In this document: positions 37,719-46,108 of the stretch, piece after piece
Layout of the letters: every line of letters starts with the position of its first letter
Numbering within the stretch: the first letter of the stretch is position 1
Assembly (NCBI RefSeq): GCF_001295795.1
Contig: NZ_LJHY01000002.1
Location: 124,001-188,000, forward strand
Source of the DNA: Novosphingobium sp. AAP83
GTDB lineage: Bacteria; Pseudomonadota; Alphaproteobacteria; Sphingomonadales; Sphingomonadaceae
Direction: 5' to 3'
DNA: 64,000 nt
Notes under the pieces: generated by a model
Database searches by the model: none
What the model saw: the letters and a program-made list of their open reading frames with translations, nothing else
Told to the model about the DNA's origin: nothing
Made by a program: the position numbers and the translations under genes

Positions 37719-38759
37719 TCAGGCCTGAGTCAAAACGGCCTCGAAACAAGGGTCACCCAGCATCTTGTGCGTGCCATTCGCGACGCACAAAAGCGGTTCG
37801 ATTGCCTTGGTCACGGTTAGGCCGGTTATGTCCGAAACAAAGGCATCAAGCCCGTGCAACATTGCTCCGCCACCAGTCAAAACGATGCCGTTGGTAAAAA
37901 TGTCGGCTGCCAGTTCTGGGGGCGTGCCTTCCAGAGCATTGCGAACGCCATCAGCAATCGCACTCACCACTTCGCTCATCGCATCGTAGAGTTCGGCCTC
38001 ACACAATTCGATCGTGCTTGGCAGGCCACCGACAACCTTGAGTCCGCGCACGGCGAACCTTGCGCCGACACCATCAGAGGGCATGATCGCCGCTCCGTAC
38101 GCGATCTTGATTTGCTCCGCCGTAATCTCGCCAATCACCAGATTATAATTGCGACGGATGTAATTTGTGATTGCTTCATCAAGCTTGTCGCCGCCAAACC
38201 GCAAGGACAGTGAATACACCAGCCCCCCCATCGACAACACGCCAACTTCAGTCGTACCTCCACCTATATCGACAACCATTGATCCTTCGGGCTTGTCTCG
38301 CAACAGCCCTGCGCCAACCGCGGCTGCAAGTGGCTCACTGACCATTCGAACATCGGCTGCGCCAGCATTAATCGTCGCATCGCGTATGGCGCGCCGTTCA
38401 ACCGAAGTTGCACCTGAGGGAACACATACGATGACGTTTGGCGAACGAAAGCGGGGCTCATCCCCTAAGGCCATCTCGATAAACCGCTTGAGCATTTCTT
38501 CGGCAACTTCGATATCCGCGACGACACCATCACGCAGCGGGCGGACCACCGTTATCCCGGTTGGTGCGCGGCCAAGCATACGCTTTGCCTCGTGACCGAC
38601 AGCAATGATTTTACTTATTCCCGCAGTAGTTTCGATTGCAACGATTGAAGGTTCATTCAGCAAAACACCGCTACCGCCATAAACCACGGTGTTCGCCGTC
38701 CCCAGATCAATGGCCAGGCTTTTTCGGCCAATAGCATTGAGCCTACTTAAAATAGACAT
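37719..38759 (-). CDS. MreB paralogue outside an mreBCD operon
   Basis: A 346-residue full-length actin-like protein: phosphate-1 loop LAIDLGTANTVVY (about 15-27), phosphate-2 loop VVDIGGGTTEVGVLSMGG (about 162-179), adenosine loop GIVLTGGGAMLHGLDAF (about 290-306). The match to MreB is clear, but no mreC or mreD follows. Instead, its start overlaps the end of a bactofilin gene by 17 bp, itself 18 bp after a coiled-coil gene. It is probably an extra, specialised MreB filament; the canonical mreB could lie elsewhere, which the window cannot show. Confidence 0.9.
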   Translation of the reverse strand: MSILSRLNAIGRKSLAIDLGTANTVVYGGSGVLLNEPSIVAIETTAGISKIIAVGHEAKRMLGRAPTGITVVRPLRDGVVADIEVAEEMLKRFIEMALGDEPRFRSPNVIVCVPSGATSVERRAIRDATINAGAADVRMVSEPLAAAVGAGLLRDKPEGSMVVDIGGGTTEVGVLSMGGLVYSLSLRFGGDKLDEAITNYIRRNYNLVIGEITAEQIKIAYGAAIMPSDGVGARFAVRGLKVVGGLPSTIELCEAELYDAMSEVVSAIADGVRNALEGTPPELAADIFTNGIVLTGGGAMLHGLDAFVSDITGLTVTKAIEPLLCVANGTHKMLGDPCFEAVLTQA

Positions 38760-39048
38760 CTGCCGCCCCGATCATTTGATTATCTGCCGCATTTGTTCGT
38801 CCGCGGACATGGATCGCTCCGTCAACGGCACCGCGTTTCCCAAAGAAGACGTTATCACAAGTCACGTCCCCTTTTATGTGCCCAAGAAGATAGACATCGC
38901 CCGAAGCAACAAGCGACCCTTCTATAATCAAGTCACCGGCAATAACCGTAGCGCAGTGTGAATTCACGCTAGATACTCTGAAATTTCTGCCGCGTCTAAT
39001 AAGACCACGCACGAAATATTCGCGAAGCCTTGAAACGTATTTATACAT
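38743..39048 (-). CDS. Short bactofilin (polymer-forming cytoskeletal protein)
   Basis: A 101-residue protein; the ATG at 39048 is used. The bactofilin core lies at about 28-90: VIAGDLIIEGSLVASGDVYL, GHIKGDVTCDNVFFGKRGAV, DGAIHVRGRT, the regular beta-helix pattern with Gly at turns. It lacks the Pro/Lys-rich tails of many bactofilins and instead has an arginine-rich N-terminus (KYVSRLREYFVRGLIRRGRN). Bactofilins form nucleotide-free filaments that place cell-wall, stalk or polysaccharide enzymes. It overlaps mreB by 17 bp. Confidence 0.85.
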   Translation of the reverse strand: MYKYVSRLREYFVRGLIRRGRNFRVSSVNSHCATVIAGDLIIEGSLVASGDVYLLGHIKGDVTCDNVFFGKRGAVDGAIHVRGRTNAADNQMIGAADVYFK

Positions 39049-39066
39049 CAAATGAAACCTAAGGAT

Positions 39067-40437
39067 TTAATTCTTGGCGGTGCGGCTGTCTGAACGCTGA
39101 ACCACTTCAAGTTGGCTGGTATAAAACGCTGTCTCGTTGCGCTGGGCAGAGAGCTCCTTTTCAAGTTCAAAGACTCTCGCGCTCAAGGATTCGATCGTTT
39201 CGTGAGAAAGTGCGTTTTGCTTCTCGGTCTGTGCCGTTAAGTGCTGAAGCTCGCCTTCCAGCCGCTTCACATCGGCTTCACGCTCGTACAAGGTTTGCGT
39301 TACTGCCTCCAACCGCGCCGTCATCGTCGCGCGTGATTGATCAAGTTGAGATTTTGCCGCGACGGTAGAATCGAGCTTAGCCGTCAGCCGGACAACTTTG
39401 GTTTCAAGACGACCGATTGTGATATCAGACTGCTTGTTCTGATCATCAAGCTTGCGAACCTGGCTGATCAAACGCTCGTTGTTTTCAAGCGTTTCCCCAT
39501 GCACTTCCTCCAGCGTCTTAACTTGAGCTTGCGCACCATCAATCTCCGCCCTGAGCTGATTGATCGTAAGTTCCCGACCTTTCTTTTCTTGCTGGGTCTG
39601 CTGGAAAATCCGAGTCATCTCGGCCCGAGCATGAATTGCCTCCTGCTCCTTCTGCTGACTGTAGAGAACAGCTGATTCTTTTTCCTGGAACACCAGATCA
39701 AAGCGCTCAGCCAGACCAATTAATTCGTCCGCTTTCTGCTGCAATGCGCTTTCAAGACCTTCACAGCGATTGGACAACAGGACCGCCCTATTGTTCGCAT
39801 CATTGTATTTTGAGGTTAATTCGGCGACGCGCACACCGTAAGTATCAACAGCGTCCTGCAAAGAAGCTGCCTCAAGGCGCAGGCTTTCGATCTCGTCCTG
39901 TGCAAGGCCAAGAGAAGCGCCATTACGCGTCAACTGATCTTCGGTCTCGCGTTTGGCAACACTCAGAAGATGATGCCGGTGCTCAAGCGCTTCAAAATCG
40001 GTACGCGCGCGCTCGTAGTTGCGACGAACATCCTCAATCTCGGTCCGCAAGCCGACCAGCTCGCCATGCGCTGCTTCGTAGAGCTCTGTTTTTTCTGCCA
40101 ACCGGGTCTGGGCATGATCGCGGTCTTGTCGGATCGAGGAATATGACAACGCCAGCTTGCGATGATCTTCGAAGCTTTTGTTCAAATCAGTCTTCAGAGC
40201 TGCCATTTGCTCAGCCAACGACTGAAGGCCCACCAAACCCTGATAAATACCAGTCATTGCAAAATCGATAGATTGCTGATTCTCGCCCAGCATCTCGAAT
40301 GCGCCGATATCGCGAGAATGAATTGCAGTCCCACTCCGCTGATCAGCTAGCTTAACTGGCGCCAAATACAGCTCATCCGCAGCGGCTTCATCGCCAGCAG
40401 AATTGCGGCGCGAGAAGAGACTCATGATCGTGGCCAT
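39067..40437 (-). CDS. Long coiled-coil rod protein (intermediate-filament-like)
   Basis: A 456-residue protein, first gene of the cassette. After a short non-helical head (about 1-50) nearly everything from 55 to 445 is heptad-patterned (for example RDHAQTRLAEKTELYEAAHG and VKTLEEVHGETLENNERLIS). It has no membrane helix and no ATPase. Size and plan resemble crescentin-type cytoskeletal proteins, but sequence similarity cannot be judged here. The bactofilin starts 18 bases downstream, so the three genes form one operon. Confidence 0.8.
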   Translation of the reverse strand: MATIMSLFSRRNSAGDEAAADELYLAPVKLADQRSGTAIHSRDIGAFEMLGENQQSIDFAMTGIYQGLVGLQSLAEQMAALKTDLNKSFEDHRKLALSYSSIRQDRDHAQTRLAEKTELYEAAHGELVGLRTEIEDVRRNYERARTDFEALEHRHHLLSVAKRETEDQLTRNGASLGLAQDEIESLRLEAASLQDAVDTYGVRVAELTSKYNDANNRAVLLSNRCEGLESALQQKADELIGLAERFDLVFQEKESAVLYSQQKEQEAIHARAEMTRIFQQTQQEKKGRELTINQLRAEIDGAQAQVKTLEEVHGETLENNERLISQVRKLDDQNKQSDITIGRLETKVVRLTAKLDSTVAAKSQLDQSRATMTARLEAVTQTLYEREADVKRLEGELQHLTAQTEKQNALSHETIESLSARVFELEKELSAQRNETAFYTSQLEVVQRSDSRTAKN

Positions 40438-40903
40438 TGCCAGCTCCCTACAAAATGCCAGGCCGGGAGATCATCGAGCAGACCCCATCAAAGACCATCG
40501 TTTAATCCCACCATCATCAGGAACCGGCGAGATAGTCAATACATGTCGAACTTATATCTGTAAAATATCATAAATTTGTCAAAAATCAAAAATCTAGTAA
40601 TGGGCAACCCTAGCCACAATTCAATGAGCCGGTGGCCTGGTGCAAACCATATCCCCTCACCGTCATCGCCCTAGAAAGCGCTAAGCTTTTCCAAGCTGGA
40701 CACCCGCAAAAACCTCGGATCCGTCAAATACCTTCTAATAAATTCAATTGGTTGGCACTCGGAGATTCAAGCAAACTAAGGTTTTTGCGGGTGTCCAGCT
40801 ATCGTCTTTTTCCGGTTAAATTAACCTAACATATTGAAAAACTGTGCAGACAAATGCTCGTAGGCAAGTCGTTATCAAAATCATTACACCATGCTCAGTC
40901 GCA
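40438..40903. other. Intergenic region upstream of the cytoskeletal cassette
   Basis: 466 bp with no gene recognised. It holds the AT-rich promoter side of the coiled-coil gene (40500-40620) and a long inverted repeat at 40694-40800. Confidence 0.5.
40694..40800. repeat. 22-bp perfect inverted repeat
   Basis: The arms at 40694-40715 and 40779-40800 are perfect reverse complements (outer end AGCTGGACACCC, inner end AAAAACCT), with a 63-base loop. This could be the remnant of a small mobile element or a hairpin that ends transcription. No target duplication was seen. Confidence 0.85.
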
Positions 40904-41308
40904 TCAGCCATTGAGGTGGGGTTGCATCAACTCTAACAAGTGATTGAAGTCAAAAGGCTTTGTCAGGATGGGAATGCCCTCGACACCTTCGACCTGGAAA
41001 CCAGCTCCCATTCCGGTCAGAAGGATGAATCCGACGGAGCGCGCGGCGGGCAGCCTTCCGCGAAGTGTCCGCACCAAGCAGGCTCCATCAAGTTCGGGCA
41101 TTCTAAAGTCGGTAACGACAACCGTTATATTCTCGTCCGCCATCACCCGGTCCAGTGCTTCAGTTGGCGAAGTGTATGTCGCCACGGGGTAGCCTAGAAT
41201 CTCCAAAAGCTCTGCATATTCCTCCAGTACTTCGGGATCGTCATCGACGAAGATGATCCGGGGCGCTAGTTCAGCCCTCTGGGGATTGCCAGATTCAAGC
41301 ATCCGCAT
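40904..41308 (-). CDS. Single-domain response regulator
   Basis: A 134-residue receiver with no output domain. IIFVDDDPEVLEEYAELLEI holds the acidic pocket, VVVTDFRMPELDG the phospho-acceptor Asp, ILTKPF the conserved Lys. Such proteins act in phosphorelays or by protein contact. It lies with a FixJ-type regulator and a stand-alone HisKA-like protein on the same strand. Confidence 0.9.
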   Translation of the reverse strand: MRMLESGNPQRAELAPRIIFVDDDPEVLEEYAELLEILGYPVATYTSPTEALDRVMADENITVVVTDFRMPELDGACLVRTLRGRLPAARSVGFILLTGMGAGFQVEGVEGIPILTKPFDFNHLLELMQPHLNG

Positions 41309-41365
41309 GACCCCGTGCGATACACATGAGGCCGGCCTTTTTCAATTGCCGATCAGGCAAGATCA

Positions 41366-41578
41366 TTAGCCCACTTGTTCTTGATTGAGTATGTCGCCCA
41401 ACCGCTCAACTTGCTGCTCTATGCGATCCAACTTGCGCAACAGATAAGCTGCCTTTTCCGCTGGCAGATCAGGCAACAGCACATTGCGAAGATTCTCTAC
41501 GACGAGGTTTATAACATTGAGCGGCTGCCTAGAACTGTGCAACAGCTTCAAGCGTTGATCCGTCTCTTCCAAAACCAT
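41366..41578 (-). CDS. Stand-alone HisKA-like (dimerisation/phosphotransfer) protein
   Basis: 70 residues from the ATG at 41578 (frame open to a TTG at 41710; start uncertain). The core LLHSSRQPLNVINLVVENLR resembles the H-box of histidine kinases such as THEVRQPLHNAQAGL in the kinase at 52459, and the following KAAYLLRKLDRIEQQVERLG gives the second helix of a four-helix bundle. There is no ATPase domain. It could be a phosphotransfer protein or a dominant partner of a kinase. It sits between a FixJ-type regulator and a single receiver. Confidence 0.6.
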   Translation of the reverse strand: MVLEETDQRLKLLHSSRQPLNVINLVVENLRNVLLPDLPAEKAAYLLRKLDRIEQQVERLGDILNQEQVG

Positions 41579-41713
41579 TGTCCCGCAAATTGACTGCTCC
41601 AAAAAAGGGCCTACTCGGGTTTCTGCGTGAATGTAAATGGTATAAGGGATAACACTGTAGGATCGGCGTGGCCCGATATGGCCATCGCCTTGGCATTCCC
41701 ACAAGTTCAACCC

Positions 41714-42469
41714 CTAGCTATCTTTATGGCGAGCGTTCTTTGCCATCTCCACAATCTTGACCAGAGAGGCTGATGAGGACACGCCGAGCTTGGTAAAGAT
41801 GCGGAACCTGTGGATCTTGGTCGTGTTTTCGCTGCGGTTGAGGATATTGGCGATTTGCTTCGTGACGTAACCTTGAGCAATGTATTCGGCAACACGCCAC
41901 TCGGTAGGCGTTAAGAGGTCTACGCGGCGTGCAACTTCGTCGATAGATTCGCGCCGACAGACACGCATACGGCTAGCACCGATTGCTGCACTCAATGCCC
42001 TGCGCAACTGGCTTTGTTTTATCGGTTTAACCAGAAACTCTACCGCGCCATCGCGCATGCACCCAACCGCGGTCTCGATGCTTGATACGCCCGAAAGGAA
42101 GATCACCGGAATGTCCGGAGCAACCTCGCGCAGCCAGGCCTGGATTTCAACACCATCTGCGCCCGGAAGTTCGACATCCAGAATGACGCATCCACGCAAG
42201 GTTGCAATGGGTTCGCGTTGGAACTCAGTCGGGTTGGCATACGATTTAACAGCGTAGCCGCACCATTCCACTAGCTCTTCCAGCTCTTCGAGCACAACCG
42301 GATCGTCTTCAAGAATATAGACAGTTTCGCCAGCCACCGCGCAAATCGAATTCTGCGGACACGGCGGCCCCACGATCCCATCATCACCAAGCGACTGACA
42401 AGGACGGTTGAAGGCCTCGATGCCGCAACGGGTATCAAGCCTGTAACCCCAACGAGGGCTTTCCTGCAT
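41714..42469 (-). CDS. FixJ/NarL-type response regulator
   Basis: 251 residues from the ATG at 42469. After an unusual 45-residue N-terminal extension comes a receiver (VYILEDDPVVLEELEELVEW; phospho-acceptor in CVILDVELPGADG; VKP Lys) and a LuxR-type HTH near the C-terminus (LTPTEWRVAEYIAQGYVTKQ, IANILNRSENTTKIHRFRIF). Phosphorylation should trigger DNA binding. The start is uncertain: a TTG at 42484 and internal starts are also possible. Confidence 0.88.
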   Translation of the reverse strand: MQESPRWGYRLDTRCGIEAFNRPCQSLGDDGIVGPPCPQNSICAVAGETVYILEDDPVVLEELEELVEWCGYAVKSYANPTEFQREPIATLRGCVILDVELPGADGVEIQAWLREVAPDIPVIFLSGVSSIETAVGCMRDGAVEFLVKPIKQSQLRRALSAAIGASRMRVCRRESIDEVARRVDLLTPTEWRVAEYIAQGYVTKQIANILNRSENTTKIHRFRIFTKLGVSSSASLVKIVEMAKNARHKDS

Positions 42470-43046
42470 GTTCGCCAAACCCAAAACCCCCTAGTGCCAA
42501 AAAAGACACCCCGCCACCAAATCGATAAGCACCACGCTATCAAGCAGGCACTGCCACCCCGAAACAGCCGATGGCAGGCCAGCTATGATTAGCGCGATAG
42601 CCATTTTGGCTACACCCTAATTATGGGCATAGCTAAACTTCAAGGAATGGAAAGGCGGAATTGCGCGATTTTCTGGTCTGGTAAACAAGCTGTTAATCTA
42701 TAATAAATTCGATAGGAATCATGTTTTAAGTTGGCATCTTGTAAATCGATCTGTCACCACCGCAGGATTGACCCAACATCAAGAAGCGGACTGGTTGAAA
42801 ACATGGCCTCTTAAAGAGTTCGCCATCTGCGCTGGTACTGACCAATTAAAAAGGCGCTCATTTAACTGCCTGCACAGGGGCATTTCCCTCTGATGTCGGT
42901 GGTCCTAACCGCTTTGAAGCCGTTCTGCCTATATTTGCGCCGCCTTGCCGCAGCAACCGAAACGTAGGGCACCGTTTCCGTGCTTCGGAAAATTTTCACT
43001 ACACGGCGCCGTCGCCAGCACGACACATGGGTCACCAGCGCCAACC
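42470..43046. other. Intergenic region, no gene recognised
   Basis: 577 bp. 42650-42730 is AT-rich and could hold the promoter of the FixJ-type gene. The rest shows no gene with a recognisable family. Confidence 0.35.
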
Positions 43047-43535
43047 TTATTCAGCCAAAAGTTCGCTGGCTTGCGTCTCTATGCGCTTGAAAAGGTAACG
43101 GTACATGCTGGAGTCCGACACGATCAATTCCGTGCGCGACTGATTGATCCCGGGCATTCCGCTTGCAATGATTTGCACCACTTTCACGCTAAGGACGCTA
43201 CCATTAAAATCGTCAGGTAGGACCATGGCATAGAATTTGAGCCCCTTGTCTGTATGGGGCTGACTTCCGGTTCTGCCGCGCGTTCCGCTGATCTGTCCGG
43301 TTGCCCGGTCGATAACATCAAGGCGATATCCTGCCTCTTGGAAGACTTTGACCGACCGGTCAAAAGTGTCCTCAATCGCAAAGGGATAGGAGTGACGGTG
43401 ATAATTGGAATCAAGAGCAAACACGCTGCGGTCAGGCTGGATGGTTCCTGATCCGGAGCATGATGACAGTGCGGAAGCGACAAGCAATAAACTCAAACTC
43501 GGCAATTTGCTAAAGCGACGGTTGAAACTGACCAT
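43047..43535 (-). CDS. Small lipoprotein of unknown function
   Basis: A 162-residue lipoprotein: signal peptide with lipobox LSSC (Cys about 26), then an alpha/beta domain (SYPFAIEDTFDRSVKVFQEA, GYRLDVIDRATGQISGTRGR, FYAMVLPDDFNGSVLSVKVV). The repeat of beta-strand-rich segments is BamC/DUF-like, but no family can be named. The ATG at 43535 has AGAGG upstream; the frame extends to 43700, overlapping the regulator upstream, which I rejected. It probably follows the EAL/LuxR pair in one transcript. Confidence 0.7.
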   Translation of the reverse strand: MVSFNRRFSKLPSLSLLLVASALSSCSGSGTIQPDRSVFALDSNYHRHSYPFAIEDTFDRSVKVFQEAGYRLDVIDRATGQISGTRGRTGSQPHTDKGLKFYAMVLPDDFNGSVLSVKVVQIIASGMPGINQSRTELIVSDSSMYRYLFKRIETQASELLAE

Positions 43536-43662
43536 GGTAAAGCCTCTCCGAGGATGATTTGGCGTGGCCCCAGGGGCCTGCAAGGGTCTGTTGAAAAATG
43601 CGCCTCGAATAACCGAAGGCAAATGAATTGACCTTTTAAATTTATGAAAAATCAGATACTTT

Positions 43663-44871
43663 TTAAATATTTGGAGGAAGCCAATTGGAGAACTTTCCAT
43701 TTTCGCTATATATCGAAGTATCAGAACTATGGATTTCTACTTCCTTTTTCCAATACTCGTAAGCTTCTTGCAAATCCGAGACATCGATACGATAACCTTC
43801 ATCCCGAACGCTTTTGATCTGCGGAAAGCCCTGAAGCTTTTTGTTTAGGCGTGAGATGTAAACCGAGATCGGCTTATGACCAGGGGCAATCTCACCGCGA
43901 GGACGAGCGCGTGACAACTTTGTGAAGGTTACAACACCCCCGCGTGCGGCTTCGAACAATGAAAGCGCCTTGCGTTCAAAAGTTGTAAGCTGGGCTTCAC
44001 CGATAAGTTTGGCCAATTTTGAAATCGAAATGCCCTTGGCGCGCTCTTCTTCACGCTTCAGGGCATCTTGATGCGCCTGCCGCTCGAGAGCACGCGTCAG
44101 CCAGGCTGTTGCAACGGCCGAATCACTTTGCAGTGAATAGACCGCATCTGCACCCGCCCGATAGACACTAGCTCGCTCCTGAGGCGTAGCGTTCCCCAGC
44201 AAGGCGATCATGATTTTTCCCGGGTAAATTTTCCGGAACTTGCGAAATGCGTTTGCCACCCGCCGGGCATCACTGCCGTGGACCGCCAAAAGACCAAAGC
44301 TGCTCTCCGCTTGAGAGAGAATGCGGGTTTCCCATGGAATGTAAACATGCCCGGATTCCACTTTTAACCACGAATGGAACCAACCAAGCCTTTTCAGATA
44401 GTCAACATCCTGAAACCCGATGACACGCGCCACAACATCCGCCAAAACTTTGCCAGAAGCCAGTTCACTGCGAACCGCTGGTTCTGAAAGGCTTTCCGCC
44501 GCCGTAGCACCCGATTGCGCCTGACTTTTGCCGGAGGCGTGGGGCGATTTCTGAACTGAGCAAACAATTTGGGGAGCTTCTCTGCGAGGGTCCGGTTCAG
44601 AGCCAAAGTTGAAGCCCGCGACGAGCGCCAACCGTGTCGCATCCGCTCCATTCTTTGCACCAAGCCGGTGCAAGATCTGGCTCCGGTGAACTTCCACCGT
44701 GCGCGAACTTATGCCCAGCCAGCGCCCGATCTCCTCGGCGTTCTTCCCCCAAACAACCCCACGCAGAATTTCTGTTTGCCGCTGGGTTAAACCCACCAAC
44801 CTTGCGTTGCCGCTCACGGTGACATGCAGCGGCATCGTGCTGCCGGTTAGCGAGTTGGCGTGGTCTTTCAT
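43663..44871 (-). CDS. Regulator with LuxR HTH, pseudo-receiver and OmpR-type winged helix
   Basis: 402 residues from the ATG at 44871, which overlaps the stop of the EAL-like gene (ATGA). Residues about 28-90 are a LuxR-type HTH: LTQRQTEILRGVVWGKNAEE, IGRWLGISSRTVEVHRSQIL. The middle (about 160-300) has receiver-like alpha/beta order (FGLLAVHGSD, KIMIALLG, RAGADAVYSL) but no phospho-acceptor Asp. The C-terminal part (about 310-385) looks like an OmpR-type winged helix (FERKALSLFEAARGGVVTFT, ISVYISRLNKKL, VRDEGYRI). Two DNA-binding domains at opposite ends of a pseudo-receiver is an unusual order. Confidence 0.8.
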   Translation of the reverse strand: MKDHANSLTGSTMPLHVTVSGNARLVGLTQRQTEILRGVVWGKNAEEIGRWLGISSRTVEVHRSQILHRLGAKNGADATRLALVAGFNFGSEPDPRREAPQIVCSVQKSPHASGKSQAQSGATAAESLSEPAVRSELASGKVLADVVARVIGFQDVDYLKRLGWFHSWLKVESGHVYIPWETRILSQAESSFGLLAVHGSDARRVANAFRKFRKIYPGKIMIALLGNATPQERASVYRAGADAVYSLQSDSAVATAWLTRALERQAHQDALKREEERAKGISISKLAKLIGEAQLTTFERKALSLFEAARGGVVTFTKLSRARPRGEIAPGHKPISVYISRLNKKLQGFPQIKSVRDEGYRIDVSDLQEAYEYWKKEVEIHSSDTSIYSENGKFSNWLPPNI

Positions 44872-45620
44872 TGAAGCACTCGTGGCTTGGCATCTTGCAC
44901 GCTTGCCGTCAGACCAGCCTCGGTAAGTTTCCACGGCCTTGAGATCGTCATAGGGGCCAAAGCATCGCCTTCGCCAAATTCAAAGCCGATAGAAACAACA
45001 CGCTCAAGCATCGACTCTTCATCGACGCCCGTTGCAATGACGAGCGGAGCAAAAGTACTGGCAGACAGTCGCGCACCGCGCAGGACCCGGTCACAGCTAC
45101 CATTCTCACCTGCCAGCCGCACAATCGGCTCTGCGATACGGATTGCGCCTATCCTCAATGCCAAAAGATCATGCGCAGAGAACGCCGTCAGCCCGAACTC
45201 GCTGCATACCAGCGCCACACCAAGGCGGCGCAGCGAGCAAAGTGCAGAGAACAAGACACTGCTTGAATCCCCAACCTCGCCAACATCGAATTCTATCGCG
45301 AGATTACCAGAATAATGCGGCCAAGCCGCGATCAGCTTTTCGATCTTCAGGCACTCGCGTGTCGAAATGCCTCTATTAAAACGAAAACCCGCAGCACTAC
45401 ATCCCGATGCTACCGCAGCAATAGCAAGCTCGCATTGCTCAAACGATGAAAGCTCTAAACCGCAAGAACCAACCGCGCTTTGCTGCCACCCAAAGTTGGT
45501 CAGGTTTGAAATGCGACAGTATAGTGCTTGCTGGGCACCGCCAAGCGCCACCACCGAGCGCCACCCGAACGCAGCCTTGTGCATTTGGGGCACAACTAGA
45601 TTAGGGCTTTGGTGCAACAT
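44868..45620 (-). CDS. Degenerate EAL-domain protein
   Basis: 250 residues from the ATG at 45620 (frame open to a TTG at 45665). The second half follows the EAL fold: AIEFDVGEVG at the E-x-T/N position, LRRLGVALVCSEFGLTAFSA at the DDFGTGYSS position, LLALRIGAIRIAEPIVR at the LPxDxxKID position, VIATGVDEESMLERVVSIGF for the loop-8/GVE part, and FGEGDALAPM. The catalytic EAL, the metal Asp pair and the KID Lys are lost, so c-di-GMP hydrolysis is unlikely; it may be a c-di-GMP or protein-binding sensor. It is coupled to the dual-domain regulator downstream. Confidence 0.7.
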   Translation of the reverse strand: MLHQSPNLVVPQMHKAAFGWRSVVALGGAQQALYCRISNLTNFGWQQSAVGSCGLELSSFEQCELAIAAVASGCSAAGFRFNRGISTRECLKIEKLIAAWPHYSGNLAIEFDVGEVGDSSSVLFSALCSLRRLGVALVCSEFGLTAFSAHDLLALRIGAIRIAEPIVRLAGENGSCDRVLRGARLSASTFAPLVIATGVDEESMLERVVSIGFEFGEGDALAPMTISRPWKLTEAGLTASVQDAKPRVLQ

Positions 45621-46108
45621 TAAGGCTTTCAGTATGGACAGGCCCGCCAATTGGGGCCGCCCCAAGCGTTAATTCCAGCTTTCTGTTAAGCCGGACAAAG
45701 ACTGAGCTCTATATAGCGATTTGGTTATACGGATTATCTCATTGGCTATCACGCAAATCGCCTGCATTATCATAGTGGCGAATTGGGCCGTCACGGTGTA
45801 TCGAACGGTTCTCAAGCCATTGAGGTTTATGGAAACACATGCTGCAACGCATCATCGCGTCTTTTGGAATGAAGCGTCCCACGAAAACCACTAGGAAGAA
45901 CATTCAGGCAGTTTGGTCATCAGGCTATTATTCAGACTTTAGCAAACTGACCCAAATTTAAAGAACGGCAAGCTCAGCCTTAGTCAATCCGACGCTTGAG
46001 TGGCATAAGCTTGAGGGCAAACTCAAGGCCATAAATGCGCAAGTGTTGCCGAGGATAACGCACTTAAGGCATTGATAATATGTTCGCTATACGTAATGAA
46101 CCGTAATA
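45621..46108. other. Divergent promoter region, no gene
   Basis: 488 bp between the EAL-like gene (minus) and the first histidine kinase (plus). No gene is recognised. Promoters for both directions must lie here; none could be placed securely. Confidence 0.4.

Noticed and set aside
37719..38759. That the MreB-like gene is the canonical mreB
   Set aside because: Not fully excluded, but no mreC or mreD follows and it overlaps a bactofilin gene, which points to a paralogue.
43536..43700. N-terminal extension of the small lipoprotein gene
   Set aside because: It overlaps the end of the regulator gene, and a clear lipoprotein signal begins at the ATG at 43535.
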